DNA of 16,890 nt from Clostridia bacterium (GCA_900762945.1 CAAFIN010000278.1:1-16890), one strand, 5' to 3'. Positions 7,966-16,339 are shown, counted from the stretch's first letter. Translations and numbers: made by a program. The notes: a model not told the origin generated them from the sequence alone.

Positions 7966-10900
7966 ATGAGTAAAAAACGCAAAAATATCGCGTGCGAAAA
8001 AGTCAATCGCGGTTCGAACGCCAAAATCGCCGCGGCGGCGGTGACGGGGCTTCTGCTCACCGTGGTACCCGCGGTCGGTTGCGCCGGCAACGCCAACAAG
8101 GGCGAGGACTATAACTGGAACTATAACAAGCCGTTTTTCTCCGAAACAGACGACTTTATGAGCGTCGACGGCGTTTTGAACGAGGAAAAATGGCAGGGTC
8201 AGAACAAGATGGAACATACGAGCGACGGCATAACCTTTACCGCCACCACCGTGTTCACCGAAAAGGGCTTGTACGTCGGGCTTCAGGCGTTCGACAAGAA
8301 TATCCAGTGGTATACGCGCAACGAGTTCGGCAGTAACTCGTCGTTCGCGGTCAAGATAGTCAAGACGGGCGAGCCGACCTACAACGTTGTGGGATGGAAC
8401 GAACATCCGAATCGTAACAATTACTTCAATATCGACGCAAAGACTTCGCGCTCGTACCGCGAAACGCCTTACCGCGCGGCTTCGGTCGTGGACGGCGAAC
8501 TCAACAGCGGCGACACGAAGTCGCTGACCGCGGAACTTTTCGTCACTTGGGAAAATCTTCACTACACTCCGGAGGAACTGGGCGAGAACGGCTATCCCGA
8601 GGATATTCAGATTATGGTTTCGTATATGAAGATCGTGGGCGACCGCAGCGGCGACAACCGCTCGCTTGCCCCGGGCTTTATGGAAAGCAACCGCTACGAC
8701 ACGTTCTTTCTGTTCGGACCCGAGGGACTGAAGCGCGTCTATAATTCCGATACGCTCGGTAACGCCGTGAACGGTGTTTCGGCTACCGACCGCTGGATCA
8801 TCGACGACGAAGCGGGTACGGCTACGACGAACGAGGACCGCACGCAGATACTGTGGTTCAAGAACGAGTATTCCTCCGACTTTATCATGGAAGCGGACGT
8901 TACCGTCCATAAGCCGAGCGAAGGTTATTACCCGAGCGTGGGACTTATTTCCTACGCGAGCCAGGACTCTATCGGGCTGTATGCCTACACGGGCAGAAAC
9001 CTTACCGATCGCGAACCGGGGCAAAAGGTCATTTCTCTCAAGACCGGCACGCAGACCGACGGTTTGCAGTGGATGAGCGGCATCACGCTTTCGGGCGACG
9101 TCAAGAAAGATTACGACAGCGACACCGTAAGAATGAAAGTCGTAAAACAAGGCGGTAATTTCTATTATTTCTACAACGGCGAGTACTGGGATACCGAGTT
9201 CAACGAGAAACTCGCAGGTAAAGTTTACGCGGGCTTCTTCGCCAACGACGGCTGTACTTTCTCGAACTATACGTTCACCGATTATACCGGCAAAGCGGAC
9301 GAACTGAAAGCGGAACTGAGCAAGTCCGTGTACTTCGTGTCCGTTCCGGGCGTGAGCGCGCGCGGCAGCGTGACTTCGAGTCGCCTTGCGGTCAAGAAAG
9401 GTCAGCCCGTGACGATCGCGTTCGAGCCGGGATCGGGATACTTGCTCACCGAAGTCAAAGACAACGGCGCAAGTATTTACGACGAGGTTTACGACAATTC
9501 CGTCGATTGCAGATACACTTTTACGCCGACTTCGGACGTGAATATCGAAGCGACTTTCACGCCGTTCCCCAAGGATAGCAGAGTAAACGTACTTCTTCCG
9601 CTTCGCGCGGGAGGCGAACCCGTGCTTACCGCGAATGTGGTTATCTACGGCGACGGCAATCTTTTCCGTTATAATCTTACGACGAACAGCAAGGGCAACG
9701 CCGTCTTAGAACTTCCCAAGGCGGGTACTTACGACGTGGGCGGCAAGCAGATCGCGGTCAGCGGCAATTACCGCGTGGTAGTCGCCGCCGAGGGTTACCA
9801 CGACGAAGAATTTACTTTTACGCTCAACGACGAAACGACTTCCGTGTCCGTCGACGGCAAACAGCAATCGGTAGCGGCGGACAAAGCTTTCACCCGCACG
9901 GTGACGCTGAAGGAAACACGCTACGGTACGGTCACGGTCAACGGCGTCACGCTGAACAGCGATGCGGGAATCAAGCACAATCCCGAAACGGATAATTATT
10001 ACTCGGACGGCGGCGTAAGAACGGCGTACCTTAAAAACTCCGCGGCGAGCGACTATGTCGTGACTTTCGATACCGCGTTTTCTTCCCAGACGAAAACCGG
10101 CACCGATCCGGTTGCGGGCGGCGTGATCGCTTCCGGCTCGCGCGTACTTGTAATGAAAGGCTGCTGGTGGGAAGGCAATCGCCTGTGCATAGCGAGCGGA
10201 GCAAACACGAACACGAGCAACGAACTTTCGTTCTCGGGCTTTAACAACACTATCGGCGATAACGGAAATCTGCGTTTCACCGTCGCGAAGTACGAGCAGA
10301 CCTTATATATCTACGACGCGGACGGAACTCTCAAAGTGTGGCTCGGCGCCGACGGCGTGCATATGATCGGCGGCGTGGAGTACCGCGTGAACAGAGGCTC
10401 GGTAGAGGACTTTACGAAAGACCTCGGAGAATTCTTCGGCGCGGGCGACGACAATGCGATCGGCTTCGCCCGGTACGGCTCTACCGGCACTACCGAGTGG
10501 GCTGTCGAGCGCGCGACCGGCACTGCGTACGACTACGTTTCGGGCGGCGACTTTACGTTCGAAAGCGAAACCGCCGACTATACAGCGACCGTTTCCGGCT
10601 CGAGAGTGGGCGCGGGATTCGTCAAAGGCTCGACGGTAAAAATCGAAGTAAAAGCGACGAACCCCGACAAAGCGGCTTCGAAAATGCGGCTCGGCTACGG
10701 CGAGGGCGAGCATACCGATATCGCGGGCGAATACGACGCGGTCAAGGGCGTTACCGTATTCGAATTTACGGCAAGAGAAGCGTATACCGCGACTATAAGC
10801 GAATACGAAAACCTAGTGGCGCTCAGCGGCGCTATCATCTCGGACGGCGCGACCGATTATTCGGGCGCGACTATCGAGGTCGAAGGCTCGGGCGCGCTAG

Positions 10901-13900
10901 ACGGCATAGTGAAAGCCGACGGCACTTTCTCCGTGAAAGTCATTTCCGGCACCTATAATATCCGCGCGGCTATGGGCGACAAGGTCGCCTACGTTATCGG
11001 CGCGAACGTAACGAGCGCTTTGGATATCGGCGAGATCACGCTGAATAGCGGCAAGTTCGACTTCGCGGAGTCGGCGGTAGTCAACGGCAAGACCGTCGAT
11101 ACCTTCGCCGCCGCGCCGTCGTACGCGTTGAGAAGCGAAGCGCTGACCGGTTCGATCGCGGCGCTCGGAAACAACAAACTTTACGTTATGCCCGGTACGA
11201 CTACCGCAAGCGACTACGTTTACACGGTCAATATGAAAGGAGTAGAAGCGTTCGCGGGTATGGGTATCACCGACGGCGCGAGCGTGATTTCTTTCCAGAT
11301 AGTCAGTTGGGAAGCGGGCGGGCAGAACCTCGTCCTCGAGTGCGACGAGATCGGCCATAACCGCAACACCGTGGAAGTGCGTTTCCCCGCGAGCGCCAAC
11401 GCGAACGCCGACGCGACCTATACGGTCGTGAAAACTTCGGACAGTATCGTGCTTTGCTCAGGTTCGGGCGATAAAACCACATGGCTTATGCGCATTACCG
11501 CCGACGGCTACGAGTTCAACGGCGGCACGGTGGTCGAGCGCTCGATAGAAGGCAGAAGTTCGCTTGTGCGGCTCGAGGCTCAGCAGGACAGACTCGCGGG
11601 CTTCTTCGGCGAGAACGTCGAAAATATGGCGGTACTGTACCGAAACGACGTGGGCGGCAGCAAGGCAAGTTATACGCTCGGCTTCGAGGAAACGACCGCG
11701 GCGGCAACTGCGATTACGATAACCCGCGGCGACGGCACGACCCCGGGCGAGGGCAGAATAGTGCTGAAATCGGATAAGGCGTGCTACGTTTACGACGCGG
11801 ACGGCGCGGCGTTTACCGCGAAAGTTCCGTACGGCACCTACGATATCGAGTACGTCGGCGGCGGTTACGCGGCGTATAAGTTCGGCGTAACGGTGGAAAA
11901 CGGCGCGACCGTAGCGATCACCGCGAACGACGCTACGCTTATGCCCGGCGCTTCGGTAACGCTTAACGGCAGAACTTACGGCGGCTATAACGGCGCCAAG
12001 TTCGTGACGAACGCGATGAAAGCGTCTACGCTCGAGAGCGGCTCGACCACGATCGCGGCGGGACATAACAGCGCTTACGCGTTCGTTCTCCCCGGCACGA
12101 AAACCGCGGGCGAGTACGAGTTTACGTCAAGACTTCTGAACGAAAACGGCAACCGCAATATGGGCGGTATCGGCGTAACGAACGGTCGGTACGCGCTTTC
12201 GTTCCAACTCTCGAGCGGAGAAAAGAGCGGCAGACGGCTGGTTATCGAACTCGCAGAAAATTGGTGCGGAAACGACTTCGTGCTTAACTGCGAATCCACC
12301 GATACCGACAACGTGTGGACGGCGGAAAAACTCGACGCTACGATCACGCTCAGGCGCTACGCCGACCGTATCGAAGTATACGTCGGCAGAGAAACCGTTT
12401 CGAAAGTCGTGACGGTCACGAAAGACGGCTACGTTTTCGCAAACAGCGGCTGGACTGTAAACAATACCGCGCGCGTCGAGGATCACAAGACCAAACTCGC
12501 GGACTTCTTCGGCGAGAACGCAGAACACGCGATGACGTACGCGAGCAACTATATGGCGGACGAAATGACTTATACCTCGCAGTTCAAGGTTATCGAGTAT
12601 CACGGCTTGTCCGCTTCGGTCGACTTCCTCGACGGGAACGAAACGGCAAGCGGCACGCTTACGTTCAGAAACGAGCGCGGCGTAGTCAATACGTTTGCGG
12701 TAGCGGGCGGCGACAATACCGTTTCATTGCCTTACGGCACGTATTCATACGTCTTTACCGCCGAGCATTACGAGCAGAAATCCGGCACGATTACGTTCGG
12801 CGCGGACAATACGAGTTTAGGAAAAATAGAAGTCAATCGCTATATCGACGAATCGCTGCTGACGGCTACAGAGAACGAAAGCGAAATCGTCTTTAACTGG
12901 ACGGAAAACGCCACGGATATCGACGGGTACAAACTCGTCAGAAAGGGCGAAACCGATACGGTTATCGCAAGCACCGACGACGGACTTACTGTCGAGAACG
13001 GCACGTTTACCGTTGCCGTCGATAAGGGCGCGAGCGGCTACGTCGCGGGCGCTACCTACGAACTGATCGTGACTCCGAAAACGGGCAAACTCGCTCCGCC
13101 CGCCGATACTTTCGCGGCGATCGAGTTCGGCTACGGCGTGATTAACGACAATTCCACCGCGGACAAAGCGGCGAGGTTCGTCGTGACGGGCGAGGGCGTG
13201 ACGAGCGGCTTCGACGGCGGGCTGAAACTCAGCGGCGGCGACAACGTGACCGCGCATATCAAGTCGCTGAGAACGTGCGATCTCGGTAAAGCCAACTTTA
13301 TCAATATCCGCGTGTCGGGCAGCGGCAACGCCACGATCGCGGGCAAAGCGGTTACGCTTTCGGCGAACGGCGGCTACGTAAACCTCACTCCCGCGGAGTA
13401 TAACGGCGGCGAGTTCGACGTGACTTTCTCGGGATCCATCACGATAGGCGCCGTCACGATCGACGCGCTTGACGACGGACTGTCCACGAGTTGGAACGAA
13501 ACGGCCGGTTGCGGCGTTGTCACGCGTAACGAGGACGGCAGTTATACGATAACCGAAAGCAACGCAGGCTCGAGATACAGATTTACTTCGCTCGCTATGG
13601 ACAAGTCGGTGAACTTCACGATAAGCGCTCGCGTGACCGTCAAAACCGTCGCGGGCAAGGGCGCTCAGCACGGCTTCACGATCTCTTCGCCGCTGGACGG
13701 CAAGGCGCGCGGCGCGATGGTTTTCGACACCAAAGACGACGCGGTATGGATACTGTCTTATATTCCCGGCTGGACTTATAAACAGATCTTCAAGGGCGGC
13801 GACGGCTGGCTGATGAACGACGAGGACTACGCCGCGATCGACAAGACGAACTTCCGTCTTACTATGGTGCGCGACAACGCCACGCTGTATATGCTTGTTA

Positions 13901-15783
13901 ACGACAAGCCTCTCGCGTATATCGACACCGAAGCGACTCCGCTGTTTATCGCGGCGGAGGGCAGTACCGAAGCGGTTTCGATAAAGAGCGTTCCGCTCGT
14001 GACCGGATTTGCTTCGAGAAACGTGCAGGGGTCTGCGAGCGACCCGCTCGATACCGCGACCTATTCTGATTTAACCGTGAAACTTACCGCCGAACACTCC
14101 GCGCTGACGAGAACGAGCGGCACGATAAGCGGCGCGAACGCGAATACGAAAATTTATATAGGAAAGATCGGCGGCGTTACGGCTTCGACGGCGAACGCGG
14201 ACGGAACGTATTCCGTACTTGCGCCCGCGGGATCGACGATAGTCGCTTGCGACGGCGAAAAAGCCGCGTTCCTGGGTTCTGCCGCCGGCACCGTAGACGG
14301 AACGATGATAGACGCGCGGTATATGACGGAAGGCACTTACGACGAGCAGAAGGCTTCCGCGGAGGGCGCGGGCGTTTACGAAATAAGTAAACTTCGCACC
14401 ACGCTTCCGCTGACCGCGACGGCTTCGGCGTTCGAGTTTGGTACGGCGATCACAGTGACGGACACGAGCAAAACCGACGGTATGTCCGGCGTGTCGATAA
14501 CGAACAAGGCTACCGGCACCAAGATTTCCGTGCAAAGCGTAAGGTGGAATAGTAACGGCGCGCACGTGATGCTTGACGTACAGAGAAAGACGGAAGGCAC
14601 TAACGATTATGCCGTCGACTGTTTCAGCGCGAACGTGTTCAAACAAAAGGGCGAAATGAACGTGGGCTTTAAGATCAGCCGTACCGCCGATAAGATCGTG
14701 ATTGCCGCGGGACCCGACGGCAGTGAATTGAAAGTCGCGACTATTACGGCAAGCGGCATTGCGTTCGCGGACGACTGGAAAGTGTCCGATACTGCCAGAA
14801 AGACCGCCAACGACGAGAAATGCGCCGAGTTCTTTACGGACGGAGCGGTGCTTACCGTCGGCTACGACAGTTACGACAGAAAAAGCAATACGATGCGCTA
14901 TACGAGTAAGTACAAAAAAGTATCGCTCGTAGACGTGACCGGTACGGCAGGCGCGGCAAACGGCACGCTTAACCTCGTTGCCGAAAGCGGCGCAATCTAC
15001 GAACTCGCCGTCACGGACGGAGTGATTTCGGGTAAAGCGCCCGAGGGTACTTATAAGGTAAGGCTTGCGGGTAACGGCGCCTGCGTTACGGACGCGGAAG
15101 TCACGATCGCGGACGGCACGCCCGTTACGCTCACGGCGGCGACCGAGGCTGTCACGGCGATAAAGGGCGGCGCGGTTTCGATCAACGGCAAGACCGTGTA
15201 CGCGACTTCGCTGCCGGAAACGGAAGCGGCGGCTTCGGCTATCGGTTCTGTCACGCTGAAAAACAACACGAAGAACTTCTACTATATGCCGAACACTCTG
15301 ACCGACGGAGATTTCGAGTATACCGTCAATATGAAAAACACCACGAGAATGGCGGGGCTTGCGATCTACGACGGCTCGAGCAGACTGACGATCCAGCTCG
15401 CCGCGTGGGAGAGCGGCGGAAAACGCGTGATTATGGACTGCGCGGCTAATATGGGCAACGACTTCGTGCTCAACGTTACCGGCGCTACCAACACTTCCGC
15501 AGACTCGACTTTCACCGTGCGCAAAGAAAACGCTACTCTTACGGTGTACATGGGCGCGGGCGACGGCAAAATCGAGGTGCTTACCGTAAGTTCGGACGGC
15601 ACGATCACGCTTGCCGACGGCGTAACCGCGGTAGACTCTGCGAAGTTTGCCACGAAGTCCGCGGCGCAGAAATCGCTGCTCGCTAACTTCCTCAAGAGCG
15701 GCACGCAGACTATGGTAGGACTGGGACGTAACGACGCGGTTTCTCAGACCGTGACCTATACGCCGTCGTTCAAAACGCTTTAA
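7966..15783 (+). CDS. Giant multimodular surface lipoprotein, glycan-binding modules only
   Basis: This 2605-residue protein starts at ATG 7966, 8 bases after GGGGAGG (7951-7957) and 16 bases beyond the GH43 stop. A long basic N-terminus and hydrophobic stretch end in AVGC (C39), an imperfect lipobox. Domains by eye: CBM9/DOMON-like (about 50-260); LamG-like (275-445); InlB-like repeat (455-535); CnaB-like spacer (535-652); module A1 (653-851); InlB-like (857-948); spacer (949-1035); A2 (1036-1243); spacer (1244-1328); A3 (1329-1544); spacer (1545-1631); FN3-like (1631-1717); an unassigned beta-rich domain (1718-1838); LamG-like (1839-2037); spacer (2038-2129); A4 (2130-2319); spacer (2320-2401); A5 (2402-2605). 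I found no hydrolase motif, dockerin, cohesin, LPXTG, SLH or terminal membrane helix. As last gene of the operon it probably captures polysaccharide at the surface, a role loosely like SusD-type proteins or adhesins. Adhesion to host or plant material is the alternative. Confidence 0.85.
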   Translation: MSKKRKNIACEKVNRGSNAKIAAAAVTGLLLTVVPAVGCAGNANKGEDYNWNYNKPFFSETDDFMSVDGVLNEEKWQGQNKMEHTSDGITFTATTVFTEKGLYVGLQAFDKNIQWYTRNEFGSNSSFAVKIVKTGEPTYNVVGWNEHPNRNNYFNIDAKTSRSYRETPYRAASVVDGELNSGDTKSLTAELFVTWENLHYTPEELGENGYPEDIQIMVSYMKIVGDRSGDNRSLAPGFMESNRYDTFFLFGPEGLKRVYNSDTLGNAVNGVSATDRWIIDDEAGTATTNEDRTQILWFKNEYSSDFIMEADVTVHKPSEGYYPSVGLISYASQDSIGLYAYTGRNLTDREPGQKVISLKTGTQTDGLQWMSGITLSGDVKKDYDSDTVRMKVVKQGGNFYYFYNGEYWDTEFNEKLAGKVYAGFFANDGCTFSNYTFTDYTGKADELKAELSKSVYFVSVPGVSARGSVTSSRLAVKKGQPVTIAFEPGSGYLLTEVKDNGASIYDEVYDNSVDCRYTFTPTSDVNIEATFTPFPKDSRVNVLLPLRAGGEPVLTANVVIYGDGNLFRYNLTTNSKGNAVLELPKAGTYDVGGKQIAVSGNYRVVVAAEGYHDEEFTFTLNDETTSVSVDGKQQSVAADKAFTRTVTLKETRYGTVTVNGVTLNSDAGIKHNPETDNYYSDGGVRTAYLKNSAASDYVVTFDTAFSSQTKTGTDPVAGGVIASGSRVLVMKGCWWEGNRLCIASGANTNTSNELSFSGFNNTIGDNGNLRFTVAKYEQTLYIYDADGTLKVWLGADGVHMIGGVEYRVNRGSVEDFTKDLGEFFGAGDDNAIGFARYGSTGTTEWAVERATGTAYDYVSGGDFTFESETADYTATVSGSRVGAGFVKGSTVKIEVKATNPDKAASKMRLGYGEGEHTDIAGEYDAVKGVTVFEFTAREAYTATISEYENLVALSGAIISDGATDYSGATIEVEGSGALDGIVKADGTFSVKVISGTYNIRAAMGDKVAYVIGANVTSALDIGEITLNSGKFDFAESAVVNGKTVDTFAAAPSYALRSEALTGSIAALGNNKLYVMPGTTTASDYVYTVNMKGVEAFAGMGITDGASVISFQIVSWEAGGQNLVLECDEIGHNRNTVEVRFPASANANADATYTVVKTSDSIVLCSGSGDKTTWLMRITADGYEFNGGTVVERSIEGRSSLVRLEAQQDRLAGFFGENVENMAVLYRNDVGGSKASYTLGFEETTAAATAITITRGDGTTPGEGRIVLKSDKACYVYDADGAAFTAKVPYGTYDIEYVGGGYAAYKFGVTVENGATVAITANDATLMPGASVTLNGRTYGGYNGAKFVTNAMKASTLESGSTTIAAGHNSAYAFVLPGTKTAGEYEFTSRLLNENGNRNMGGIGVTNGRYALSFQLSSGEKSGRRLVIELAENWCGNDFVLNCESTDTDNVWTAEKLDATITLRRYADRIEVYVGRETVSKVVTVTKDGYVFANSGWTVNNTARVEDHKTKLADFFGENAEHAMTYASNYMADEMTYTSQFKVIEYHGLSASVDFLDGNETASGTLTFRNERGVVNTFAVAGGDNTVSLPYGTYSYVFTAEHYEQKSGTITFGADNTSLGKIEVNRYIDESLLTATENESEIVFNWTENATDIDGYKLVRKGETDTVIASTDDGLTVENGTFTVAVDKGASGYVAGATYELIVTPKTGKLAPPADTFAAIEFGYGVINDNSTADKAARFVVTGEGVTSGFDGGLKLSGGDNVTAHIKSLRTCDLGKANFINIRVSGSGNATIAGKAVTLSANGGYVNLTPAEYNGGEFDVTFSGSITIGAVTIDALDDGLSTSWNETAGCGVVTRNEDGSYTITESNAGSRYRFTSLAMDKSVNFTISARVTVKTVAGKGAQHGFTISSPLDGKARGAMVFDTKDDAVWILSYIPGWTYKQIFKGGDGWLMNDEDYAAIDKTNFRLTMVRDNATLYMLVNDKPLAYIDTEATPLFIAAEGSTEAVSIKSVPLVTGFASRNVQGSASDPLDTATYSDLTVKLTAEHSALTRTSGTISGANANTKIYIGKIGGVTASTANADGTYSVLAPAGSTIVACDGEKAAFLGSAAGTVDGTMIDARYMTEGTYDEQKASAEGAGVYEISKLRTTLPLTATASAFEFGTAITVTDTSKTDGMSGVSITNKATGTKISVQSVRWNSNGAHVMLDVQRKTEGTNDYAVDCFSANVFKQKGEMNVGFKISRTADKIVIAAGPDGSELKVATITASGIAFADDWKVSDTARKTANDEKCAEFFTDGAVLTVGYDSYDRKSNTMRYTSKYKKVSLVDVTGTAGAANGTLNLVAESGAIYELAVTDGVISGKAPEGTYKVRLAGNGACVTDAEVTIADGTPVTLTAATEAVTAIKGGAVSINGKTVYATSLPETEAAASAIGSVTLKNNTKNFYYMPNTLTDGDFEYTVNMKNTTRMAGLAIYDGSSRLTIQLAAWESGGKRVIMDCAANMGNDFVLNVTGATNTSADSTFTVRKENATLTVYMGAGDGKIEVLTVSSDGTITLADGVTAVDSAKFATKSAAQKSLLANFLKSGTQTMVGLGRNDAVSQTVTYTPSFKTL
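9922..10518 (+). repeat. Module A copy 1 of the giant protein (residues 653-851)
   Basis: This is the most diverged copy. It opens with TVTVNGVTL, matching the NGKT/NGRT start of later copies, has SDYVVTF at the strand equivalent to DYVYTVNM, and ends with LGEFFG (820-825) followed by DDNAIGFARYG. The order and spacing of these marks match copies 2, 3 and 5. Confidence 0.6.
11071..11694 (+). repeat. Module A copy 2 of the giant protein (residues 1036-1243)
   Basis: It begins with VVNGKTV (NGKT at 1040-1043), continues through YVMPGT, DYVYTVNMKG, GMGITDG and ISFQIVSWEAGG, and ends with LAGFFGENVEN (FF at 1213-1214) and YTLGFEET. It is the clearest partner of copies 3 and 5. The beta-sandwich, LamG/concanavalin-like pattern suggests glycan binding. 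Confidence 0.7.
11950..12597 (+). repeat. Module A copy 3 of the giant protein (residues 1329-1544)
   Basis: Marks in order are LNGRTY, FVLPGT, GEYEFTS, GGIGVTNG, LSFQLSSGEKSGRRL, GNDFVLN, LADFFGENAEH (FF at 1514-1515) and YTSQFKV. GNDFVLN is shared exactly with copy 5, and FFGEN with copy 2. DNA around the FFGEN motif is nearly identical to copy 2. Confidence 0.7.
14353..14922 (+). repeat. Module A copy 4 of the giant protein (residues 2130-2319)
   Basis: This copy has lost the NGKT opening but keeps FEFGTAITV, GMSGVSITN, ISVQSVRWNSNG, the motif CAEFF (2286-2290) with GYDSYD, and YTSKYKKV at the end. The shorter length (190 residues) and changed N-terminus make it the second most diverged copy. 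Confidence 0.6.
15169..15780 (+). repeat. Module A copy 5 of the giant protein (residues 2402-2605)
   Basis: SINGKTV, YYMPNT, FEYTVNMKN, GLAIYDG, LTIQLAAWESGGKR, GNDFVLN, LANFL (F2575-L2576 in place of FF) and YTPSFKTL align in order with copies 2 and 3. The protein ends exactly at the module boundary, with no sorting signal after it. Confidence 0.7.
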
Positions 15784-15809
15784 TCGCTTCTTCATACTCC
15801 TTAAATAGC

Positions 15810-15839
15810 AAAAGGGCTGTAGTTCTTACAGTCCTTTTT
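15810..15839. terminator. Rho-independent terminator, probably bidirectional
   Basis: A 12-bp stem with one G-T pair joins AAAAGGGCTGTA (15810-15821) to TACAGTCCTTTT (15827-15838) around a 5-base loop, followed by T to 15839. It lies 27 bases after the giant gene and ends the glycan operon. On the other strand the same hairpin is followed by a T-rich tail and lies just past the stop of the convergent DUF1934-like gene, so it may serve both. Confidence 0.85.
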
Positions 15840-15873
15840 GCATACTTTGTGGGGGGAATAATAGTCGTTATTG

Positions 15874-16233
15874 TTATTTTTCGCACGTTACGCGCAAAGT
15901 TTTGTTTTCGTCGTGCGGCGGGAGCGAGTACGCGGCGGCGAGGGTAAAGCCGTTCGGGGTTTCTGCGAACTCGAGCGAGAGAAGCCGTACGTTCGGTTCG
16001 ACGAACTCGCCATCGGCGGTTTTTAACGTCAGCGCCGACGATTCGCCTAAGACCAGTTCGTAGCCGACTTCCGCGGACTTGACTATGCGCGCCGATTTTC
16101 CGTCGGTTTCTATGCGGAAAACCGCTTCGCCGGAGGTAAAACGCACGGCGTGGCGGTCGGCGTTCTTCAGGTATTTGGCGGGGAGCGGGTCGGGCGAAAG
16201 CAGTTCGATAAATATTTTTGCGTCGGTTGTCAT
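15874..16233 (-). CDS. DUF1934-like small beta-barrel protein
   Basis: This is a 119-residue soluble protein with no signal or membrane segment. The pattern in its C-terminal two thirds (VFRIETDGKSARIVKSAEVG, then ELVLGE, then GFTLAAAYSL and LRVTCE) resembles DUF1934/YwiB proteins, lipocalin-like barrels of unknown function that are usually about 140 residues. I recognise this from memory only. The start is ATG 16231-16233. The frame is open to TTG at 16269, but that codon is inside the -35 box and cannot be transcribed from this promoter. No ribosome site precedes the ATG and no later in-frame ATG exists near the N-terminus. It is convergent with the glycan operon and unlikely to belong to it. 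Confidence 0.7.
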   Translation of the reverse strand: MTTDAKIFIELLSPDPLPAKYLKNADRHAVRFTSGEAVFRIETDGKSARIVKSAEVGYELVLGESSALTLKTADGEFVEPNVRLLSLEFAETPNGFTLAAAYSLPPHDENKTLRVTCEK

Positions 16234-16239
16234 GGGCTT

Positions 16240-16269
16240 ATTATACGCCGTGCGGGCGAGGTTTGTCAA
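16240..16269 (-). promoter_or_regulatory. Consensus sigma-A promoter abutting the DUF1934-like start codon
   Basis: Reading the minus strand, TTGACA (16269-16264) and TATAAT (16245-16240) are both perfect and lie 18 bases apart. Only 6 bases (AAGCCC) separate the -10 from the ATG, which puts the expected transcription start at or next to the A of the start codon. The message should therefore be leaderless or nearly so. Confidence 0.8.
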
Positions 16270-16309
16270 GGCCGGGAGCGAAAAACCTCGCCGAAAATAC
16301 GCTCGTACG

Positions 16310-16339
16310 GCATATTTTTGCGGGGTTTGTACGATACTA
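16310..16339 (+). promoter_or_regulatory. Candidate sigma-G-type (forespore) promoter for the SpoVT-like gene
   Basis: GCATA (16310-16314), an 18-base spacer and GATACTA (16333-16339) match the Bacillus sigma-G pattern as I recall it (a -35 like GCATA, then 18 bases, then CATNNTA), with one mismatch in the -10. No good sigma-A pair is present. In Bacillus subtilis spoVT is transcribed by sigma-G. The predicted start near 16346 would give a leader of about 30 bases. Confidence 0.4.

Noticed and set aside
7966..15783. Cellulosome-type scaffold (dockerin or cohesin) or LPXTG-anchored adhesin.
   Set aside because: No duplicated calcium-loop dockerin motif, no cohesin signature and no LPXTG plus terminal helix were found.
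16234..16269. TTG start giving a 12-residue longer DUF1934-like protein.
   Set aside because: The TTG is part of the -35 hexamer and the extension would translate the promoter itself.
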